Positions 8,873-17,738 of a stretch of DNA of 64,000 nt are shown piece by piece. The notes beneath the pieces are model-generated. The model saw only the letters and a program-made list of their open reading frames with translations. It was not told where the DNA came from and ran no database searches. Numbering within the stretch: the first letter of the stretch is position 1; every line of letters begins with the position of its first letter. A program made the position numbers and the translations under genes. The DNA is from Erwinia sp. OLFS4 (GTDB taxonomy: Bacteria; Pseudomonadota; Gammaproteobacteria; Enterobacterales; Enterobacteriaceae), in contig NZ_MOMB01000047.1 of NCBI RefSeq assembly GCF_002752165.1, positions 124,001 to 188,000 on the forward strand, given 5' to 3'.

Positions 8873-10201
8873 TTAGGAAAGCTGCATTGTCACGTTGATG
8901 TTGAAAATGATTTTTGTGAAGCCGCGCATCGGCGTGTACGTTGCTGACAGCCCAGCATAACGACCAATCTGGTAATCGTTGGGGTTGTCTTTGACGTATT
9001 GTTTGAACGGAATAGCGTTCACCGTAACCGGGCCATTTACCAGCCCATAGGCAATGCCCGTGTTAAACACGCTTTGCGCACGCTGCTGGAGTCGGTCAAT
9101 TCCATCCTGGTCGTAGTAAAGCGGGTTAATCGGATTGTTGCTGCCGTTGATCACTTCGTTCGCCAGGGCCATGTCGACGTTAATCTGTACCCAGTCAACG
9201 CTGTACCAGTACGTCGCATCATTGCCATCGCTGGTCACCCCTTTCACCAGGATGGTGTTAGAAATGCCCCCCTCGGCCCCGGTGTCGACGTAGTTGATGT
9301 TCTGCGCATCCATCGTGCTAAGAATGCTATTTTTCGCCTTGTTGGCGTTGACCGCTTGCAGATAGCGGAATGCCATCGGCGGGACTTTGTTCACTTCGGA
9401 TGGAGATGCGGAAACGAAATTCCACATATCGGCAACCGCCGCGTTGGTCGTCGGGTAGGTATCGTCAGCCATTGCGACAATCGACTTAATACTGGCATAC
9501 GGAGAGATGTAGTTGCTATCCTTCGGTGTATCCTCCAACACGTAGAAATACTGTTTCGCGTCACTGGCGGTGTAGAGTTTGGCCAGCGTGATAAAGTCTG
9601 TGTCGCCCTTCCACGTTTCCGGTACCAGATAAGCGTAGAAACGCTTAAGCGGCTCCTGCATATACAGCTTCAATGCAGCGACTTCGTTCTTTGTAACATC
9701 CTTCTGGTACCCGAGTTCAAGGAGATAAGTCCCCACTTTTTGACCCTGAGCGAAAAACGTATCAACCGCAGTAACAAGCAGATCACTGTTAGCCAGAGTG
9801 AACTGTCCCAACGTAGTCGGTGAGCCATCGAGCGTTGAGGTGCTGTCTGTCCAGGTCAATGAACCTGCCAGTCCCAGCGTCGCCGTGAACGTGCCGTTCC
9901 AGGTAGTGGGAGAGCAGCCAACAATAGTGATTTCGATTTCACTGCCCGGATCGCGGTCGATTTTCACATCATCCGGCACTGTCAGAGTGAAGTCAGAACC
10001 GTAGGAAGAATTTTCCGCATTCAGTGACACAATCGGAATATTAACCAGATCGGTGATGTCCGAAGACTGAGTGAGAAGAACAGGCTTACCCGGCTCTTGT
10101 GTAGTAGCACCAAACGACAAAACAGCCGACATCTGCTGAAGATTTGAGGGCGTGGCCCCGATCGTCTGCGAGACGTTAACGGTGACAATTTCGTATCCCA
10201 T
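8873..10201 (-). CDS. Contractile tail sheath protein (DUF3383)
   Basis: A 442-residue protein matching the DUF3383 sheath family in length, order and content, including an N-terminal VSQTIGATPSNLQQMSAVLSF and a C-terminal RYAGLSATYTPMRGF followed by IIFNINVTMQLS. The sheath contracts to drive the tube through the envelope. Its ATG overlaps the TAA of the upstream gene at 10201-10203. The presence of a sheath establishes the myovirus morphology. Confidence 0.9.
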   Translation of the reverse strand: MGYEIVTVNVSQTIGATPSNLQQMSAVLSFGATTQEPGKPVLLTQSSDITDLVNIPIVSLNAENSSYGSDFTLTVPDDVKIDRDPGSEIEITIVGCSPTTWNGTFTATLGLAGSLTWTDSTSTLDGSPTTLGQFTLANSDLLVTAVDTFFAQGQKVGTYLLELGYQKDVTKNEVAALKLYMQEPLKRFYAYLVPETWKGDTDFITLAKLYTASDAKQYFYVLEDTPKDSNYISPYASIKSIVAMADDTYPTTNAAVADMWNFVSASPSEVNKVPPMAFRYLQAVNANKAKNSILSTMDAQNINYVDTGAEGGISNTILVKGVTSDGNDATYWYSVDWVQINVDMALANEVINGSNNPINPLYYDQDGIDRLQQRAQSVFNTGIAYGLVNGPVTVNAIPFKQYVKDNPNDYQIGRYAGLSATYTPMRGFTKIIFNINVTMQLS

Positions 10202-11148
10202 TATTTAACCTCGTAATTAAAAATGACTTCTTTGATGAGCTGCCGGGAGATGTCCCGCGTGGTGGCCTGGTAATAATTCACGTCGAAATCCACCGTTTTT
10301 TTCTTCGCCAGTGCGTTGATTTCCACCTGGTTGGATTTAGCGTCACTGATGATCGGAATGTTGGTCACACCGAATTCATCGCCGGCGAGCGCCGACTCCA
10401 CAACAAAGTCGACAAAATCGAGCGCCTTCTGGTTACTGAATCCGTAAAGCGTCACGCGCACTGAGTCCTGCGCCAGCTGATAGCGCACGCCGTTGTACGT
10501 CAGCGGGGCCACCTGAAGCGGCGTGGTGCTGCGTACGTCAGCGGCGATGTACGGAGGTTTCAGGTTTGAGGGCACAAGGTAGGACGGGTAAACGGTGGCG
10601 AACTGCTTCAGCGCTAGCCAGATAGGCGTGCTGTTCGAGATGATTTGTTCGTCGCTGATGTCGTCCGGACTGTCGATAATCTGCGACCGCATGGTCGGAA
10701 GTATCGCCATGCCGCGGTAATGGAAAATGCCGGACTGCGTGTATCGGCTTTCCATCCGGGAGAAAGCAAACTGCGTCCCGTCATATTCACCGAGGTAGAT
10801 AGCGTTTGGATCCTCAACGTTGAAATCGTCGGCAGGTTCTACAGGCGTGAAGATGATGCTGTTTACATCGCGTGAGGTTGTATCGTTCTGCTCGGTCACA
10901 ACCTGCCTGTGTAGGCTGCCTTTGACCGGGCGGTTCAATGGAACATCTGACAGACCCAACCGGGCCAGCTCGTCAGGGCTCACAATCGAGGCGTTGACCC
11001 AATAAACAAAACCATCAAGCGGCAAAACCTGTTTCACATAAAGAGTGAAATTAATTTCCTGACCTGACGATATTGTTTCGACTGCTGACTGCAATACACC
11101 TGATAACTGGCTCCCGGTCTGCTCGGCTAATTCGTCAAGACTCGGCAT
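10201..11148 (-). CDS. Conserved phage protein before sheath, tail-completion candidate
   Basis: About 315 residues from MPSLDELAEQTGSQLSG. A GTG two codons earlier is the alternative start. It lies between the neck protein and the sheath in the late operon. No enzymatic motif, signal or transmembrane segment is visible. The order head-connector, neck, this gene, sheath suggests a role at the head-tail junction or tail terminator. I do not recognise the family with certainty. Confidence 0.55.
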   Translation of the reverse strand: MPSLDELAEQTGSQLSGVLQSAVETISSGQEINFTLYVKQVLPLDGFVYWVNASIVSPDELARLGLSDVPLNRPVKGSLHRQVVTEQNDTTSRDVNSIIFTPVEPADDFNVEDPNAIYLGEYDGTQFAFSRMESRYTQSGIFHYRGMAILPTMRSQIIDSPDDISDEQIISNSTPIWLALKQFATVYPSYLVPSNLKPPYIAADVRSTTPLQVAPLTYNGVRYQLAQDSVRVTLYGFSNQKALDFVDFVVESALAGDEFGVTNIPIISDAKSNQVEINALAKKKTVDFDVNYYQATTRDISRQLIKEVIFNYEVK

Positions 11149-11563
11149 CGTCACCTATCCATGCAACAAAAGATGATTTGAATAGACCGCCATCAATGAA
11201 GGACGGACGACGCGGCCCCTTCTCCTGCTTCAGGCGCGAGTTTTTACCTTCCAGCGCGGCCTGTGTCGGCACACCATCTACAGCTAACCCTGCCATTTCC
11301 TCGCGTTCGAGAAAAATGTTGAACTGCTGCATAGTTTCCCCGAGCAATTCTCCCTGAGTTAACGGCGCACCATGCTGGATGTGATTGATAAGCGAATAAG
11401 CAACAGCTTCGCCCACCTCGGCGCAAATCTCGTCAGAGTGCGTTTCAAAAAAATGGGTGAAGAGTTGGTACCTGTCCTGAAGTTCTTCAGCGACTTCAAA
11501 CGTGGTAGCCGACGTGTCGCCGTAGTCATACGGCATATCAATGACACCCAGACAGACTTTCAC
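11135..11563 (-). CDS. Neck / minor tail protein (HK97 gp10-like position)
   Basis: A 142-residue protein. The start chosen is GTG at 11563, because it overlaps the upstream TGA as GTGA. A TTG 15 bases earlier gives a longer frame but lies inside the previous gene. The C-terminal part RRPSFIDGGLFKSSFVAWI resembles the 'TGxLxxS' region of gp10-type head-tail joining proteins. It is located between the DUF4054-like connector and the tail-completion candidate. Confidence 0.5.
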   Translation of the reverse strand: MKVCLGVIDMPYDYGDTSATTFEVAEELQDRYQLFTHFFETHSDEICAEVGEAVAYSLINHIQHGAPLTQGELLGETMQQFNIFLEREEMAGLAVDGVPTQAALEGKNSRLKQEKGPRRPSFIDGGLFKSSFVAWIGDDAES

Positions 11564-12000
11564 GGCGTGTACCCCCAAAGCGGACCCATTTCCATCAGTA
11601 CCGCAATAACCTGACGACCATACGGATCCTGCATCATCATCAGGTCGGCCAGTGTCAGATTATTGAGCGCATCGCTGATAGCCATTGAACCCGATGTTCC
11701 CTGATCGGCAGCGGAATTAACCAGCCCGTACACTGGCGTATTCAGACCCAGCTTTTTTCGCTGTTCAATGAAGAAATCACCGGGGCCATAACGCAGCAAA
11801 AGCGAGCCACCAGCGTTATAAACGGTGTTCGTGTAGATAATGGGCAGGCACTCCAGCCCCAGATTTTTCGGGATAAGCTCAAGTGCCGAGCAGTAACAGC
11901 ATTTCAGCGTGGGATCATCATCGGAAATAGCTGTTTCAGGTACGCCCATCACGCCACGAACGAATGCGAGGTATCCCTCAAACGTCGGGCGAATGGTCAT
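11560..12000 (-). CDS. Head-tail connector protein (DUF4054-like)
   Basis: A 146-residue protein starting MTIRPTFEGYLAFVRGVMG. The FRGVMG..FPE/VPETAISD opening followed by a helical segment with LKCCYCSALELIP is the look of DUF4054 connectors, which form the adaptor ring under the portal. It lies two genes after the major capsid gene. The stop overlaps the next start. Confidence 0.65.
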   Translation of the reverse strand: MTIRPTFEGYLAFVRGVMGVPETAISDDDPTLKCCYCSALELIPKNLGLECLPIIYTNTVYNAGGSLLLRYGPGDFFIEQRKKLGLNTPVYGLVNSAADQGTSGSMAISDALNNLTLADLMMMQDPYGRQVIAVLMEMGPLWGYTP

Positions 12001-12470
12001 TATTTTTGTACCTTTACCGTTTTATTCAGTTTCGGTGGGTTATCCTGTTCAACGTTGACGGCCTCACCGGTTATTTCAACGACAACTTCACCCGGTTTAG
12101 GCGTTTCGCCACTCTGCATGACAGCTTTATCAACAGCATTACTCATCGACACGGCGTTAGCCTCAAGAATAGCCTGAGACATATCGTCGAGATTTTCGGT
12201 TTTTTGCTCCGCATTCTCTTCGATGCGCCCAACGGTCAGCGGCTTATCAATGGAATAGCAGATGCCAGAAAATGTTTTGTCCACTTTGTCGCAGCGCTGG
12301 AAACCATACGGCTCATGCTGTTTGATGATGTGGTGAATAACGTCAGACTGGTTATCGATCATGTGCTGGCCGCCAGCGGGGATCGTCACACCAAAGGACT
12401 GTGATTTTTCCGGCAGTTTGTAGTTGAACGTATGAGCCTGACGGGAGCAGTTAGCGATAAAAAGTTTCAT
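12000..12470 (-). CDS. Conserved phage structural-region protein, unknown
   Basis: A 156-residue protein starting MKLFIANCSRQAHTFNYKLP. The N-terminal ~90 residues look globular, with FGVTIPAGGQHMIDNQ and KTFSGICYSIDKPL. The C-terminal ~60 residues are acidic and Glu/Val-rich. It is placed just after the capsid gene and its terminator, before the connector genes. This slot often encodes a capsid vertex or completion protein, but no domain can be named. Confidence 0.5.
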   Translation of the reverse strand: MKLFIANCSRQAHTFNYKLPEKSQSFGVTIPAGGQHMIDNQSDVIHHIIKQHEPYGFQRCDKVDKTFSGICYSIDKPLTVGRIEENAEQKTENLDDMSQAILEANAVSMSNAVDKAVMQSGETPKPGEVVVEITGEAVNVEQDNPPKLNKTVKVQK

Positions 12471-12481
12471 GAATTTTCCTC

Positions 12482-12508
12482 AAAAAAATGGGGAGTGTTA
12501 TCTCCCCA
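12482..12508 (-). terminator. Intrinsic terminator downstream of major capsid gene
   Basis: On the minus strand TGGGGAG, a six-base loop and CTCCCCA form a seven-base stem followed by seven T residues. It lies 28 bases after the capsid stop codon and before the 156-residue gene. It may lower expression of downstream genes relative to capsid in the absence of antitermination. Confidence 0.75.
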
Positions 12509-12535
12509 AATCCACCAGTTAAAACAACGAGGGTA

Positions 12536-13564
12536 TTACGCGTATTTCGCAGAAAGCAGCGTCACGCCTTCAGAACGGAAGTTCCAGCCAGGCGTTGAGC
12601 GCATGGTGTACAGCGTGGTAATGCCTCCATCCGGCATCGGTGACGGGATTTCAGTCGGCGCAGCAACGTCGCAGAACATCACGTTCACAGCCTTCTGGTT
12701 CGGCATCAGAGTCGCGAAAATGTTGGTGTTGAGTTCCTGACGTGCCTCAGGCACAACCAGTTCCGGGTTGGTCACGATAATAAGATCGGTACCTCCGGCA
12801 CCTTTACCAATCAGCGTGTCGTCCTGACAGAAGATCACATCGTCACCGCTGGCACCGTTAGCGATATTTTTAATCATGGTACCGACAGTTTCAGTACCGC
12901 CACCCGGGCGTTGATAGCTGGTCAGTTCAACAACGCCAGTCCATTCCAGCGCCTTCATGAACCGCTGAGGACACAGAACAACGGTGGTCAGGGCCTGCCC
13001 CAGCAACATCATGCGGGTTTTCTGATCGGCAATCAGACCGAGTACAAACTTCGCCATTTCACCGGAGTCCCAGGTGGTGTACGAATCGTTGCCCTGGCTG
13101 TCGCTACCGAGGTTTACCGTGGTCGCATTTGGTGAGTTGGCGATCCCTTCGTTGTTGGATGCCTTCACGCCATAAATAAGCATGTTGCGAAGCTGCTGCG
13201 CGTGGCCCTGACGATTAGCCAGTTGCAGACCGCTGTTAAGTGAATAACCCCAACGGCTCGCCGCATCAGTATCGAGATAGCTGTACTGAGAACGGGTCGA
13301 AATGCGGTAAGTCATCATCTGGTCATAGCTCGGAACGATGCTCGCAGACGGTAACTGGCCCGGCAGTGACTGGCCGACATGAGCCTGAGTCGTTGCACGA
13401 AGATATTTCTGGTACACAACCAGATCGCTTGAACCGATACGAGCAGAAGGTGCGCCGCCCGGGAGGATTTCGAATGCGCCGGAAGCCATGCTGTACTGCA
13501 TGACAATATCCGGCTGCATCATGGAAGGCGATACCGTGGTAATCGCTGGTGCGAATGCGCTCAT
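12536..13564 (-). CDS. Major capsid protein (DUF2184)
   Basis: A 342-residue HK97-fold type capsid protein of the DUF2184 family. It starts MSAFAPAITTVSPSMMQPD and contains YRISTRSQYSYLDTDAASRWG, read in two halves around residues 90-110, then LRNMLIYGVKASNNEG and a C-terminal STPGWNFRSEGVTLLSAKYA. It is encoded downstream of the cement protein and the DUF2213 protease/scaffold, the usual order for this group. The strong terminator after it suggests high independent expression. Confidence 0.85.
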   Translation of the reverse strand: MSAFAPAITTVSPSMMQPDIVMQYSMASGAFEILPGGAPSARIGSSDLVVYQKYLRATTQAHVGQSLPGQLPSASIVPSYDQMMTYRISTRSQYSYLDTDAASRWGYSLNSGLQLANRQGHAQQLRNMLIYGVKASNNEGIANSPNATTVNLGSDSQGNDSYTTWDSGEMAKFVLGLIADQKTRMMLLGQALTTVVLCPQRFMKALEWTGVVELTSYQRPGGGTETVGTMIKNIANGASGDDVIFCQDDTLIGKGAGGTDLIIVTNPELVVPEARQELNTNIFATLMPNQKAVNVMFCDVAAPTEIPSPMPDGGITTLYTMRSTPGWNFRSEGVTLLSAKYA

Positions 13565-13574
13565 TAATAACTCC

Positions 13575-14192
13575 TTAAATCAAGAACAGGCCACAAGGCT
13601 TGCCGTTTTCCCAGACCACGTTGCCGCTGGTTTCTTTTTTCACTGTCAGGTTGCCCTGCTGGGAAACCATCAACAGGCTGATGTTCACTTTCGGGTTAGA
13701 GGAAGAACCACTGGAATACACATCCACGCAGTTTTCCGTCATATCCCAGACAAAACCATCAGCCCCGACTGGATCATCACCGGTGGCAAGCGCCGCGACT
13801 GCTGCGCTGATCGGCAATGGAATACGCGCACCTGAACCGACGCGATAGTAGTGAACCGAACCACCAGCCAGATAAAGCGGTACCGGGTTACTGGCAGTCG
13901 TGATGCCGTGGTACGCCTGGTTGAACACGGTAAAAGCATTGCAGACCGAAGCTGTTGCTTTTTTGATGGTTGAACCGCTTACGTTTTCCGCGACAGTGGA
14001 AACGCACTCAACCACGCCAATACCGCCCCATACGGGCGCATCGAGGTTTTTATCCAGCGTACCGGAGCAAAGTTGCAGGCGGATCGCAGGGTCGTCCTGC
14101 GCGTCACCCTGAGTCAGGCCACGCGATTCGACGTTAAAGCTGCCGGCAAATGAACCCTGTGTTTTGAACGGGTCGAAATTAATATCAGCCAT
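13575..14192 (-). CDS. Structural cement protein Gp24-like
   Basis: A 205-residue protein starting MADINFDPFKTQGSFAGSFN, placed between DUF2213 and the major capsid gene. The sequence is beta-rich with few charged residues and ends GNVVWENGKPCGLFLI. It is of the type annotated as capsid cement or decoration protein (Gp24/STM2771-like), which stabilises the expanded head. The start overlaps the end of the DUF2213 gene by eight bases. Confidence 0.65.
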   Translation of the reverse strand: MADINFDPFKTQGSFAGSFNVESRGLTQGDAQDDPAIRLQLCSGTLDKNLDAPVWGGIGVVECVSTVAENVSGSTIKKATASVCNAFTVFNQAYHGITTASNPVPLYLAGGSVHYYRVGSGARIPLPISAAVAALATGDDPVGADGFVWDMTENCVDVYSSGSSSNPKVNISLLMVSQQGNLTVKKETSGNVVWENGKPCGLFLI

Positions 14193-15522
14193 GGTTGTTC
14201 ATGCTCCCTGGAGTGTTGATTTTGACGAGGCGACGCCCCGGAGTTTTGAATGCTGCTAACCAGACGTTGGGATCGCCCTGGTATTCAGTAATGCGACGAC
14301 CTGCTTCATCCATGCGAACACGCTGGTGTAACTGGCCCAGAGTGTTGTTCATTTCATTCTCGATGGATTTCCGCGCTTCGCCGTAAATAGCCTCTTCGAG
14401 AACAGAAAGGGTCGCAGAATCCGCAATTGCGCGAATGTTCACGTCTTTATGCTTTTCCGAGTGTTTTTGCATTCCCATCAGTACGCGCTTGCGGTAATCC
14501 AGCGCTTTTTCCCCGGAGAATGGAGTAGGTGCCTGTTTGCCACACGCAACGTAAGCGGAGTCAGCTTTAACCCTGGCCTCAGTCATGTCAGAGTCAGATT
14601 TAGCTTTTTCCTCCTCCTCAGCTTTGGCCTTTTCTTCATCAGCCTTGGCCTGATCAGCTTTTCGCTGCTCTTCTTCGGCTTCATCCGCTTTGGCTTTTTC
14701 CTCTGCCTTTTTCTGGGCTTCCGCTTCATCAGCCTTTTTCTGCTCTTCAGCAGCGGCATCTGCTTTTTTCTGCTCTTCCTGATCGGCTTTTTCCTTTGCC
14801 TCTTTCTTTTCCGCTTCTTCCGCATCAGCGCGGGCTTTAATGCCGGATTCCAGCGAATCCATGCGTGCAGAGATCGTTTCAAATCCCTTATTCACGCCGC
14901 CTAATGCATCGCCAACTACTTTCGCGACGATGCTTTCGAGCATTTTCTCGTCCATATCAATGTCACCTTTGTTAGAAACCTCGACCCCTGTGGGGATCTT
15001 GTCTTTGTCCCACACTCCCAAAGAGCCGTGGTCCTCTGTTACCAGAGCGATGTGATCGAGCAGGAAGGGCACGCCTTCGATAAGGAAGTTCGTTTCACCA
15101 TCCATTACTTCCACATTGCCTGATGCGTTGTTAAATACGACTGAAGGACTGGTCGAAACCGTTTCCTTCACGATCTGTTCAACGATGTCCCGTATGTAGA
15201 TGCGACAAACTGCCCAGACTTCATCCCCTCGGATGTACGGCAACATCACCGAACCGACGATTCGCTCGGTAAAATCCTGCTCCGTCAGGACAGCTTTATC
15301 AGGGTGATTAGTGATAACGGGCAACCCGTTACAGCGTTGAAGAAATGCATCGTTAAGGTAGAGATTCGGGTCGCGCCATACGTGTTCTTTCAGCCCTGTC
15401 CGGTACGCCAGCCCGGTTCCAGTAATGCGCAGGTTGACCAGCCACATGTTCGAAAACTTCATCGGAGAAGGCGCTGTGCCGTCCCGTATTCGCTGTGCTA
15501 ATTCAAGCTCGGTTAAATTCAC
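14185..15522 (-). CDS. DUF2213 prohead protease / scaffold fusion
   Basis: A 445-residue protein with GTG start and AGGA ribosome site. The N-terminal ~190 residues contain the DUF2213 pattern: LPVITNHPDKAVLTEQDF, IVGSVMLPYIRGDEVWA, and FLLDHIALVTEDHGSLG. Herpes-assemblin-like proteases use such His/Ser positions. Residues about 215-325 are an extreme Glu/Lys/Ala heptad region (EAEKKEAKEKADQEEQKKAD and similar), a long coiled coil typical of a scaffold. The last ~120 residues form a separate globular end. It would cut head proteins and itself during maturation. Confidence 0.8.
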   Translation of the reverse strand: MNLTELELAQRIRDGTAPSPMKFSNMWLVNLRITGTGLAYRTGLKEHVWRDPNLYLNDAFLQRCNGLPVITNHPDKAVLTEQDFTERIVGSVMLPYIRGDEVWAVCRIYIRDIVEQIVKETVSTSPSVVFNNASGNVEVMDGETNFLIEGVPFLLDHIALVTEDHGSLGVWDKDKIPTGVEVSNKGDIDMDEKMLESIVAKVVGDALGGVNKGFETISARMDSLESGIKARADAEEAEKKEAKEKADQEEQKKADAAAEEQKKADEAEAQKKAEEKAKADEAEEEQRKADQAKADEEKAKAEEEEKAKSDSDMTEARVKADSAYVACGKQAPTPFSGEKALDYRKRVLMGMQKHSEKHKDVNIRAIADSATLSVLEEAIYGEARKSIENEMNNTLGQLHQRVRMDEAGRRITEYQGDPNVWLAAFKTPGRRLVKINTPGSMNNHG

Positions 15523-16339
15523 GTTTTCCTTTCTCCGTTAAAAACTCGACAGGTAATTTCTGCGGGGCATAAATCGGAAACACCTGACAACTGCAAAATG
15601 GCTCTTCGCCGGCAGCGGTAATTTCGTCGTAATAACCGTATTCGGGCTTAATCAATCCCTGCTGTACCGCCCAGGAGTCGCGGATCAGGTAAATAAGCGT
15701 GTCGCGGTGCTTGTGATCGACGCGATAGTCGTAGCCAGGCCGACGCCAGTTGGAATGCCAGCGAAACGCGATAGCGCCACCCTGAACGGAAAGCAGGTAT
15801 TTCACGTTGCTCGCGAGTTTATGCCCCTGGTCGATTGCCACCCGGCGACTGATGAAATCCAGATCGGTGACTGATTTCCGAATAGTCGATTTCTGCGCGT
15901 TTTTATCAATCTCGCTCACACCGTCCGGAGGGATAGACGTCACCCACCCCTGAAAACGCTGCACAGTACGTTCAATAGCCTGCTCACGGTTCAGTTTGAT
16001 AAGGTTGGCGCTGGCAAAGATTCTCCGATCAAGCTCCTTACGGAGTTCTGGCTTAATCTTGTCGAGGGTGATTTGTTTGGGTCCGTCTGGAGGCTGGTCC
16101 CGTAAAGCGCCACCGTGAACAACGAGGCGGCTGTAAATAGAGGTGAGGTGCTTACGTGTTACATCATCGCTGGGTGATTCCCGGCTGGCTGCCACCCGTA
16201 GTTTCTGGCACCAGGAAAGCAATGATTTCTGGCTATCCCATCCGTTATCAACGTAATAATTAATCGCATCGGTCAGCACTTCGTAGAGGGTTTTAGGTTT
16301 CCTCTTCAGTTTCGTACGGCTGGTTCGTTTGTCCGCCAT
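15503..16339 (-). CDS. Head morphogenesis protein, phage Mu gpF-like
   Basis: A 278-residue minor head protein. The C-terminal half carries the gpF signature: RWHSNWRRPGYDYRVDHKHR with downstream PFCSCQVFPIYAPQKLP. It overlaps the portal gene end by 47 bases and the DUF2213 start by 20. It is ejected with or attached to the portal in related phages. The N-terminal ~150 residues are basic and helical. Confidence 0.75.
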   Translation of the reverse strand: MADKRTSRTKLKRKPKTLYEVLTDAINYYVDNGWDSQKSLLSWCQKLRVAASRESPSDDVTRKHLTSIYSRLVVHGGALRDQPPDGPKQITLDKIKPELRKELDRRIFASANLIKLNREQAIERTVQRFQGWVTSIPPDGVSEIDKNAQKSTIRKSVTDLDFISRRVAIDQGHKLASNVKYLLSVQGGAIAFRWHSNWRRPGYDYRVDHKHRDTLIYLIRDSWAVQQGLIKPEYGYYDEITAAGEEPFCSCQVFPIYAPQKLPVEFLTEKGKREFNRA

Positions 16340-17723
16340 TATTCGGATCCTGCGGTGGTGGTGGCTGGTATTTCGAAAGGGCTTCTTTGTCGATGATCAT
16401 TGGCGAATCACCGTAGGTTTCGGTGGCGTTGGTCACGCTGGCCAACCACTCTGCCGCCATCGCCCTGTTTTCGGGATCAAGCTGTTGCGCCATGATTGAG
16501 AACAATGCACCGGCTTGCTGTACAACCTTGCTGTCGCTCTCCCTGCGCTTATCCGGCGACTCTTCCACCAGTTCCTGCCAGCCCGCATCAAACTCACGCT
16601 CCCACATCCTGAAAGTTGTCTGATAATCCTCGGTGATAATGTCCGGATAATCGTTCTTCAAAGAGATGTAGAAATCCTCATTCCAGGCGATGTAACGTAC
16701 CAGGCGTTCGAAGTAGTCCATAACCGGCTCGATAACCTGACGAACACCATCGACATACTGGCTGATGGCTTTGGAATCCTCTTTCCCCTCCCCGAACCCA
16801 TTGGAAAATGCTTCCTCTTTGATAAGGATGGCGGGAACATCACTACCAGCCGAAATGTCGCTGATAATGTTGTCGCGGGCTGTAGAGAGAGCTTTATCGA
16901 TGTTCTGAAGGTTCAACGATTCGATATCGTCTTTCGTGCCAATACTGAGCACCCCTTCATTTTCCGAGATTTTGACGTTTTCCCTTTTCTTACCTGTGGC
17001 TGCCGCCATGATGCCGCTGGCAACCGAGCCGTTCTGTTCGGTTTTGGCGACAAGCACGCCCGCCTTTTTAGCCACAAGGTTGTTTGCCACCATCGTTCCG
17101 ATATAAGACTTCATCGGGTACAGAACACGCTGAAACACGCTGCGGCCAGTAAAGCCGAACGTTGAGTTCTGGTATTCGAGGTAAATCGGTGTGCCGTTGA
17201 ATATTTTCAGCGTGCGCGATGGATGCCAGCTTTTTGACGCTATTTTCAGCGTTGCATTCGCCTGCTGAAAGAACCGGCTATTCGGGTTCTGGTCGGTGAC
17301 CATGCTGCTGGCAGCATTAAGCGGATCCCAGACGTTGATATAAACGTCCTCTTCTCTCAGCCCAAAAGTCGGCAGCGGGTCTTTGCACGTCACGCCATCC
17401 GTCCCCACACCGATCGCGGCAGCACCATAACAACGGGAAACGTAAAAAAGATTCTTTATCTTCTCATTGAGACCCATACGCTCCCACACTTCACGAAACT
17501 GGCGAACAACACGTTCATCCGGGTCCGTTTCGACGTTATAGGAGCGCGGTTTGCACATCGCCATGTTGATCGGCTTTTCCACCAGCTTCCCGCCGAGGGG
17601 ATGGAACTGCCAGAGCAGCTTGCAGGTGTTATAGCCAACATCGGTACCTGGCTTGATAGCGTCGCTATCGAGTATCTGCATTAGCTCAGAGCTAAGGTTG
17701 GTATTGATCTGAATTTCTGCCAT
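16293..17723 (-). CDS. Portal protein (DUF1073)
   Basis: A 476-residue protein with the DUF1073 portal layout. It includes KLLWQFHPLGGKLVEKPINM near residue 35, FYVSRCYGAAAIGVGTD near 95, a DVPAILIKEEAFSNGFGEG loop near 300 and a helical C-terminus. The last ~25 residues are a Pro/Gln-rich tail. Twelve copies form the DNA channel and the docking site for terminase. It lies between terminase large subunit and the gpF-like gene, as expected. Confidence 0.85.
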   Translation of the reverse strand: MAEIQINTNLSSELMQILDSDAIKPGTDVGYNTCKLLWQFHPLGGKLVEKPINMAMCKPRSYNVETDPDERVVRQFREVWERMGLNEKIKNLFYVSRCYGAAAIGVGTDGVTCKDPLPTFGLREEDVYINVWDPLNAASSMVTDQNPNSRFFQQANATLKIASKSWHPSRTLKIFNGTPIYLEYQNSTFGFTGRSVFQRVLYPMKSYIGTMVANNLVAKKAGVLVAKTEQNGSVASGIMAAATGKKRENVKISENEGVLSIGTKDDIESLNLQNIDKALSTARDNIISDISAGSDVPAILIKEEAFSNGFGEGKEDSKAISQYVDGVRQVIEPVMDYFERLVRYIAWNEDFYISLKNDYPDIITEDYQTTFRMWEREFDAGWQELVEESPDKRRESDSKVVQQAGALFSIMAQQLDPENRAMAAEWLASVTNATETYGDSPMIIDKEALSKYQPPPPQDPNNGGQTNQPYETEEET

Positions 17724-17738
17724 TACAGAAGTCCCTGT

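Noticed and set aside
8999-9823. 274-codon plus-strand frame opposite the tail sheath gene
   Set aside because: Antisense shadow of a clear DUF3383 sheath gene; no ribosome site or known domain.
14449-14904. Very hydrophobic plus-strand frame resembling a membrane protein
   Set aside because: It is the antisense of the Glu/Lys-rich coiled coil of DUF2213, where GAA/AAG codons read as Phe/Leu on the other strand. No ribosome site or context.
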